Shown: piece by piece, positions 6,571 to 10,420 of the stretch | Position numbering within the stretch: the stretch's first letter is position 1 | Layout: every line of letters begins with the position of its first letter | From: JALHFZ01 sp964483085 | Lineage (GTDB): Bacteria; Synergistota; Synergistia; Synergistales; Aminobacteriaceae | Reading direction: 5' to 3' | Length of the DNA: 10,420 nt | NCBI GenBank assembly: GCA_964483085.1 | Contig: CAYZZX010000060.1 | Span: 1-10,420 of the forward strand | Position numbers and translations under genes: made by a program | The notes under the pieces: generated by a model | Database searches by the model: none | What the model was told of the DNA's origin: nothing | What the model saw: only the letters and a program-made list of their open reading frames with translations

Positions 6571-7115
6571 GCCTCCGTTCCTTTTTTGATAGAACTCCTG
6601 GATTTTCCTCCCTCCCGGGGATCAGGGACCGCACCACCCTTCTGCTTCTCCTTCTGGCCCTTCTTGCCTGGACGGCCGGTTTTTCCCTCCTGCGGGACGG
6701 AGGAGATCTCAGAAATCGACGCACCCTCGCCGAGGGGCGGTTCACCGACCTCCTGGCAGTTCTGAGGGAGTACCGGTCTCTGGCGGGGGAGCCTGCAAAG
6801 GGCGGCGAAGGAACACCTGCACCTCTTCCTGCGGACCAGGATCTGTTGACCACGGTCTCCACGGTGGTGAGCTCCCTCGGCCTCCGGTCGAGCATGGTCA
6901 GCCTGAGCACCGCCTCGGGAAGAGGAGGAGAGGAGGGGGTATCCATCACCCTTGAGGGGATCACCACGGAAAATCTCGCCACCTTTCTTCAGGAGATCGA
7001 GCGGCGCGGCCTCACCGCCAGCTCCGCCGATATTCGAGCCGTTCGGGGTACCCCTTCGTCGGGAAGCCCCCCTCTCCGCACTCTGAGCGTATCGCTCCTT
7101 CTGGGGAGGGCATGA
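6567..7115 (+). CDS. gspM: Type II secretion platform protein, GspM-like
   Basis: A 182-residue protein with a short cytoplasmic N-terminus, a single membrane helix (about 23-42, rich in Leu: TTLLLLLLALLAWTAGF) and a periplasmic domain. This is the size and topology of GspM. The periplasmic part has a coiled region (about 48-75), a low-complexity linker (GEPAKGGEGTPAPLPADQ) and a C-terminal alpha-beta domain (SITLEGITTENLATFLQEIE onward), consistent with the ferredoxin-like fold of GspM and PilO. GspM dimerises with GspL in the inner-membrane platform. The start codon overlaps the gspL stop as ATGA, indicating coupled translation. The assignment rests on topology, length and the L-M-N order more than on residue identity; a PilO-like relative is the only serious alternative. 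Confidence 0.82.
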   Translation: MSLRSFFDRTPGFSSLPGIRDRTTLLLLLLALLAWTAGFSLLRDGGDLRNRRTLAEGRFTDLLAVLREYRSLAGEPAKGGEGTPAPLPADQDLLTTVSTVVSSLGLRSSMVSLSTASGRGGEEGVSITLEGITTENLATFLQEIERRGLTASSADIRAVRGTPSSGSPPLRTLSVSLLLGRA

Positions 7116-7726
7116 TGGGACGGGCCGGAAAGTATCTCCTCCTTGTATTTGCAGCGGTGGTCGGGTTTGCCGTCTCTTTCTACGTCTTTTTCCCTCTTGA
7201 CTCGGCGGTACGGACCATGTGGCGGGATGCCGCACGGAAGGCCGCAGCGGAGGGGTTTGTCCTTGATTCCTCCGGCATCGAGACGGGGCGTTTCCCTCTT
7301 TCCGTCGCCTTCTTGAATATCAGCGTGACCTCGCCTCTTCTCTCCGGCGAGGCCGGACGGGCCGAGTTCGCTCCCTCCCTTTTCTCTTCCATTAAGAGCC
7401 TCAGCCCGGCGGGGCACCTCCGCCTCGAGCGGGTCAGCATCGTCCTTCCTCTTCCCGGCGAACAGCCTCTCTTCCTCTCCTCCCTCGAAGCTCTGCTCAC
7501 CGCTCCGAAGAAGAGGCTTGAGGGGGAGATTCTGAAATCCGAGGGGGACCTCGAAATATCGGGCCGCGCAGCCCTCTCCTCTGAAAAACGGCGGATCGAA
7601 GAGGCTGACCTGCTCTTTCAAGGGCCTCGCAGCGCGCTTCTCGAATCCTTCGCGCCCCTTCTCGGGCTGAAAAAAGAGCCCTCCGGAGGATGGCGTCTTC
7701 TGAAGAAAGGAAAAACGGGACAATGA
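7112..7726 (+). CDS. gspN: Type II secretion protein, GspN-like
   Basis: A 204-residue protein with one N-terminal membrane helix (about residues 7-27, YLLLVFAAVVGFAVSFYVFF) followed by FPLDSAVRTMWRDAARKAAA, then a beta-rich periplasmic domain. The pattern of an amphipathic stretch after the helix, then short repeated strands (LDSSGIETGRFPLSVAFLNI), resembles GspN proteins of diderms outside the Gammaproteobacteria. GspN is an accessory T2SS component with no firmly established role. It is shorter than the 240-300 residues I associate with GspN. ATG 7112 overlaps the gspM stop as ATGA; the adjacent in-frame ATG 7115 is better spaced (5 bases) from GGAGG at 7105-7109 and may be the real start. 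The C-terminus is very basic (LLKKGKTGQ). Confidence 0.72.
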   Translation: MMGRAGKYLLLVFAAVVGFAVSFYVFFPLDSAVRTMWRDAARKAAAEGFVLDSSGIETGRFPLSVAFLNISVTSPLLSGEAGRAEFAPSLFSSIKSLSPAGHLRLERVSIVLPLPGEQPLFLSSLEALLTAPKKRLEGEILKSEGDLEISGRAALSSEKRRIEEADLLFQGPRSALLESFAPLLGLKKEPSGGWRLLKKGKTGQ

Positions 7727-8646
7727 AGGGATTTACTCTGTTTAAAAAGGGAAAGGGGAGCCTTCTTTCCGCAGCGGCAGCCCTAGGACTTATCCTTTTT
7801 CTGTCAGCTCTCGGAGGGTACTGGGCAGCGGGCCTGGCGGAGGAGTCGCTGATCGCCCGGGAGATCGCCTCCGCCCGGGATGTCCTCACCGGGCCGCTCC
7901 CCGGAAGCGCCCTTCCACGGGCGGAGGACAGAGAGTCCACCCTGAAGGACTTCGTCGCGGGAGATCCCTTCCTGACCGGTGCCGCCCCTTCCGCCGTGAA
8001 GGTGGAAGAACCCTCATCCAAGGAGCTTACCGCAAGTGAACTCTACGAACTGGAGGGCATCCGCCTCGCGGGCACTCTGCCGGGCAACGCCATCTGGGTG
8101 GAAGAGGACGGAAAACAGCGGGTCATCCTCCAGGGTGCGAAGCTCAAGGGGTACGATCTTCTCTCCGTGGAGGACGACCGGGTGATCCTCTCCCGGGGTC
8201 CCGCCACTGTCACTGTCTATCTCCGCTACGCCGGGCAGGATGTCGCCGCCGTGCCTCCTCCGCCCCCCCCTCCGCCCCGCCCCGCTCCGGCGGCGCGTCT
8301 TCCGGGCGTCACCGCTGCGGGCCCCGGACAGAAGGGGTCCATTCCACGGGAGACGGTGAATAAGCTCCTGCTCGACCCCCTCGACGAGATGAAAAAATTC
8401 CGCCTCCGCCCCAAGTTCGACGGCGACAAAGCCCTGGGTGTGGAGGTACAGTGGATGGACAATGCCAGTTTTCTCAATGCCCTGGGCGTGGAGAAGGGGG
8501 ACGTGATCCAGACGGTGAACGGCCTCCAGATCCAGAACATGGGGGACGTGGTGAACGTGATCAACTCCCTCATGGGGGGGTCGAACTTTGACGTGAAGGT
8601 CCTCCGGCAGGGTCAGGCCATGGACCTGAACTACAACATCAAGTGA
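7723..8646 (+). CDS. gspC: Type II secretion protein GspC (HR and PDZ domains)
   Basis: A 307-residue protein with the GspC layout. A short basic cytoplasmic tail (KKGKG) precedes a membrane helix (about 14-34). An Ala- and Ser-rich linker leads to an HR homology region (about 108-168, LEGIRLAGTLPGNAIWVEED with VILQGAKLKGYDLLSVEDDR), then a proline-rich linker with eight consecutive Pro (178-185) and a C-terminal PDZ domain (about 210-305, including ALGVEKGDVIQTVNGLQIQN). In known systems the HR region binds the N0 domain of the secretin GspD and the PDZ domain helps select substrates, so GspC links the inner-membrane platform to the outer-membrane channel. ATG 7723 overlaps the gspN stop as ATGA; the longer start at 7690 has no correctly spaced ribosome site. 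GspC usually comes first in T2SS operons, and here it is sixth. An eight-C run lies at 8263-8270. Confidence 0.92.
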   Translation: MKGFTLFKKGKGSLLSAAAALGLILFLSALGGYWAAGLAEESLIAREIASARDVLTGPLPGSALPRAEDRESTLKDFVAGDPFLTGAAPSAVKVEEPSSKELTASELYELEGIRLAGTLPGNAIWVEEDGKQRVILQGAKLKGYDLLSVEDDRVILSRGPATVTVYLRYAGQDVAAVPPPPPPPPRPAPAARLPGVTAAGPGQKGSIPRETVNKLLLDPLDEMKKFRLRPKFDGDKALGVEVQWMDNASFLNALGVEKGDVIQTVNGLQIQNMGDVVNVINSLMGGSNFDVKVLRQGQAMDLNYNIK

Positions 8647-9047
8647 AAAAGGTGCTCTCAATCCAGCGCCGGGGGTTCACCCTTGTGGAAGTTATGGTGG
8701 CGGTGGCGGTCCTCGGCCTCGTGGCGGCGGGAAGCCTCCGCCTCTCCGCCCTCTCCCTTAGAGGGCTGAACGACGTCCGGCAGGGGCGTGAAAATCTTGC
8801 CCTCTCCCGGTCCTACTGGATAGCCGCCGACTCGGGGGCCCTTGAGAACCGGGGAAGAGAAAAGGATGCCTCCTGGGAGGTGGAAACCTTCGATTTTCCC
8901 GGCCAGAGGGGATTGCCCCCCGCCTACCGCGTCAAAAAGGTTATACTGTTGCCTGCAGAACCCTCCGGTGGGAGAATACCGGGTAAACAAAACTCCATCG
9001 TCCTCTATGTACCCGAACTGAAACTCATGAAGGGGAGAAAAGAATGA
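8643..9047 (+). CDS. gspI: Type II secretion minor pseudopilin, GspI-like
   Basis: A 134-residue pseudopilin with a short basic leader (MKKVLSIQRR), a canonical prepilin peptidase site G11-F12 and Glu at mature +5 (E16), followed by GFTLVEVMVAVAVLGLVAAG. The length, and a leader-plus-helix like GspI (FTLVEVMVAVAVL), favour GspI over the longer GspH or GspJ, but short heads are hard to separate, so the letter is provisional. In the T2SS it would join GspJ and GspK in the tip complex. The start is GTG at 8643, overlapping the gspC stop as GTGA with no Shine-Dalgarno in front; translation probably depends on ribosomes finishing gspC. A second in-frame GTG (8652) is possible. Its position between gspC and gspD is unlike the usual G-H-I-J-K block. 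Confidence 0.8.
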   Translation: MKKVLSIQRRGFTLVEVMVAVAVLGLVAAGSLRLSALSLRGLNDVRQGRENLALSRSYWIAADSGALENRGREKDASWEVETFDFPGQRGLPPAYRVKKVILLPAEPSGGRIPGKQNSIVLYVPELKLMKGRKE

Positions 9048-10420
9048 CCCGGACAGCACGGCTATTTTTCGCATTTTTCTTGATACTTGTTCTGGCCGGA
9101 GGGGCCATGGCGGCCGACCCTCCCGCCGAAACCCTTGTATCCGAGGATGAATCGGCCCTCATTGAATCCGCCCGGCGGATGCGGACATCAGGAAACGTTC
9201 AGTTCAACTTTCAGGACGTGGACATGGTGAAGTTCATCCGCTTCATGGCGGAGCTTCTGAACGAGAACCTTGTTCTCACCCCCGGCGTGAAGGGGAGCAT
9301 CTCCGTCATCTCCCCCAAGCCCTTTCCCATGAGGGAGGCCCGGCAGGTCTTCATCTCAGTCCTCGAGATGAACGGCTACACCCTTGAGAAGGCCTCGGGG
9401 TTCAGCAAAATCATCCCCCTTCAGGCCGGCAGCTCCGCCGAGTCGGATATCCGTTCGGGGCGGGTGGGCCCCGGAGAGGGGGAGCAGACCGTCTCCCAGG
9501 TGATCCCCCTCAACTACGTCACCGCCGACTTCATCGCCTCGGCGGTGGCCCAGACATCCGGCCGAACGGTCACGGTCCTCCCCGTGGGGCGGGGGAACGA
9601 CCTCCTCCTCACCGGCCGGGCCACGGACGTGAACCGGGCAGTGGACCTCATCCTCGCCCTCGACCGGGCGGACAAGGTCTTCAAGTCGAAGACGGTGAAG
9701 ATCGCCAAGGCCTCTCCCGAGCTTGTGGCGGCTCATATCGCCAATCTCGCCACTGTGCCGGGAAGCCCGGTCTTCGGCCTTGTGGTTCTTCCCGACGTTG
9801 CGGGAGAGCAGATCATCCTCGCCGGCGAAGAACGGGTGATCAACCGGGCCCTCAAGATCATCGCCGACCTCGACGTCATCCCCAAGTCGGGAGAGTTCCA
9901 CGTCTACACCCTCCAGAACGCCGACGCCGCAGTGGTGGCGGAGCAGCTCTCGAAGATCCTCTCCGCCCAGGCGGCCCAGGCCGTCACGAAGGAGGGGAAG
10001 ATCCCCACCACCGTGGTGCCCGACATACCGTCAAACAGCCTTATCTTCGCCGCCCCCTCCGACCAGTACCAGGCGCTGCTGCAGATCATCACCCAGATCG
10101 ACACCCTCCCCCGGCAGGTGCTGCTGCGGGGGGTCATCGCCGAGGTGAACCTGACGAAGCTCGACAACGCGGGGATCGACTGGGCCACCTGGGGCGGAGC
10201 GGTCGGGGGGGACGCCGTCCTCGCGGGGCAGCTCAATATGGGTGCGGCGGGCATCCCCGGCACGATCCTCGACTGGTTCCAAAACCTGTCGAAGGAGGAG
10301 GTGCAGTACCGCACCGGAACTGATTCCAGCGGTAATGCCACCTACGGCTTGAAGACGGAACACAGGGGCCTCGGCCTCGTCTACGCCTATATGGACCTGC
10401 TGAAGAAGTTCGACGCCCTG
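9044..10420 (+). CDS. gspD: Type II secretion secretin GspD (partial, 3' end outside the window)
   Basis: An open frame from ATG 9044 (ATGA overlap with gspI) runs off the right edge, giving 459 visible residues. A Sec signal peptide (about 1-23, ending AMA before ADPP) has no lipobox cysteine. Then come an N0 domain (about 52-127, NVQFNFQDVDMVKFIRFMAE), an N1 domain (about 152-208, QVIPLNYVTADFIASAVAQ), N2 (about 214-279) and N3 (about 284-356). The repeats keep the KH-like pattern of strand, helix, NxL and RxxxLI or alanine helix (TDVNRAVDLILALD; ERVINRALKIIADLD). The secretin barrel begins near 357 with RQVLLRGVIAEVNL. GspD forms the multimeric outer-membrane channel; N0 contacts GspC. The rest of the barrel and any S-domain that binds a pilotin are outside the window. 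The absence of a lipobox suggests targeting by a pilotin or by other means, not self-piloting. Confidence 0.95.
   Translation, partial: MTRTARLFFAFFLILVLAGGAMAADPPAETLVSEDESALIESARRMRTSGNVQFNFQDVDMVKFIRFMAELLNENLVLTPGVKGSISVISPKPFPMREARQVFISVLEMNGYTLEKASGFSKIIPLQAGSSAESDIRSGRVGPGEGEQTVSQVIPLNYVTADFIASAVAQTSGRTVTVLPVGRGNDLLLTGRATDVNRAVDLILALDRADKVFKSKTVKIAKASPELVAAHIANLATVPGSPVFGLVVLPDVAGEQIILAGEERVINRALKIIADLDVIPKSGEFHVYTLQNADAAVVAEQLSKILSAQAAQAVTKEGKIPTTVVPDIPSNSLIFAAPSDQYQALLQIITQIDTLPRQVLLRGVIAEVNLTKLDNAGIDWATWGGAVGGDAVLAGQLNMGAAGIPGTILDWFQNLSKEEVQYRTGTDSSGNATYGLKTEHRGLGLVYAYMDLLKKFDAL

Noticed and set aside
7690..7722. A longer gspC start inside gspN
   Set aside because: The GGAGG there abuts the ATG with no spacing, and the ATGA overlap at 7723 matches the neighbouring junctions.
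3878..9047. Type IV pilus instead of type II secretion
   Set aside because: A GspC with HR and PDZ domains, the GspK signature and GspN-like protein are features of T2SS, and no pilus-specific gene is present.

Overview
The window is about 10.4 kb of GC-rich bacterial DNA. It holds a long, tightly packed type II secretion system (T2SS) operon, preceded by three genes that are probably transcribed separately. A secretin, four predicted inner-membrane platform or linker proteins and three pseudopilins show that the organism has an outer membrane. Gene content, GC-rich codon use and the unusual gene order would fit an anaerobic diderm such as a member of the Synergistota, but this placement is an inference. 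No rRNA or marker gene in the window confirms it.

Layout. Positions 1-197 hold the C-terminal end of a highly charged helical protein I do not recognise. A hairpin terminator (233-263) follows it and lies just beyond the 3' end of a convergent EamA-family exporter gene (267-1214, minus strand). A 171-base divergent control region (1215-1385) separates the exporter from a PAS-GAF-HD-GYP protein on the plus strand (1386-2876), a predicted cytoplasmic cyclic-di-GMP phosphodiesterase. After 132 non-coding bases with a candidate extended -10 promoter, the rest of the window is one run of overlapping plus-strand genes: a stand-alone DUF2156 protein (3009-3893), then gspJ-like (3878), gspK (4476), gspL-like (5395), gspM-like (6567), gspN-like (7112), gspC (7723), gspI-like (8643) and gspD (9044, running off the right edge at 10420).

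How the genes work together. GspC, GspL and GspM are predicted to form the inner-membrane assembly platform. GspC reaches through its HR and PDZ domains toward the secretin. GspD forms the outer-membrane channel. GspI, GspJ and GspK are minor pseudopilins that form the tip of the pseudopilus; the major pseudopilin GspG, the ATPase GspE, the platform protein GspF and the prepilin peptidase are not in this window. Every junction from DUF2156 to GspD overlaps (4 to 26 bases), so translation is probably coupled along the operon. The order J-K-L-M-N-C-I-D differs from the classical C-D-E-F-G-H-I-J-K-L-M(-N) order, and a DUF2156 gene heads the cluster. No transposon, CRISPR array, tRNA or rRNA gene was seen.
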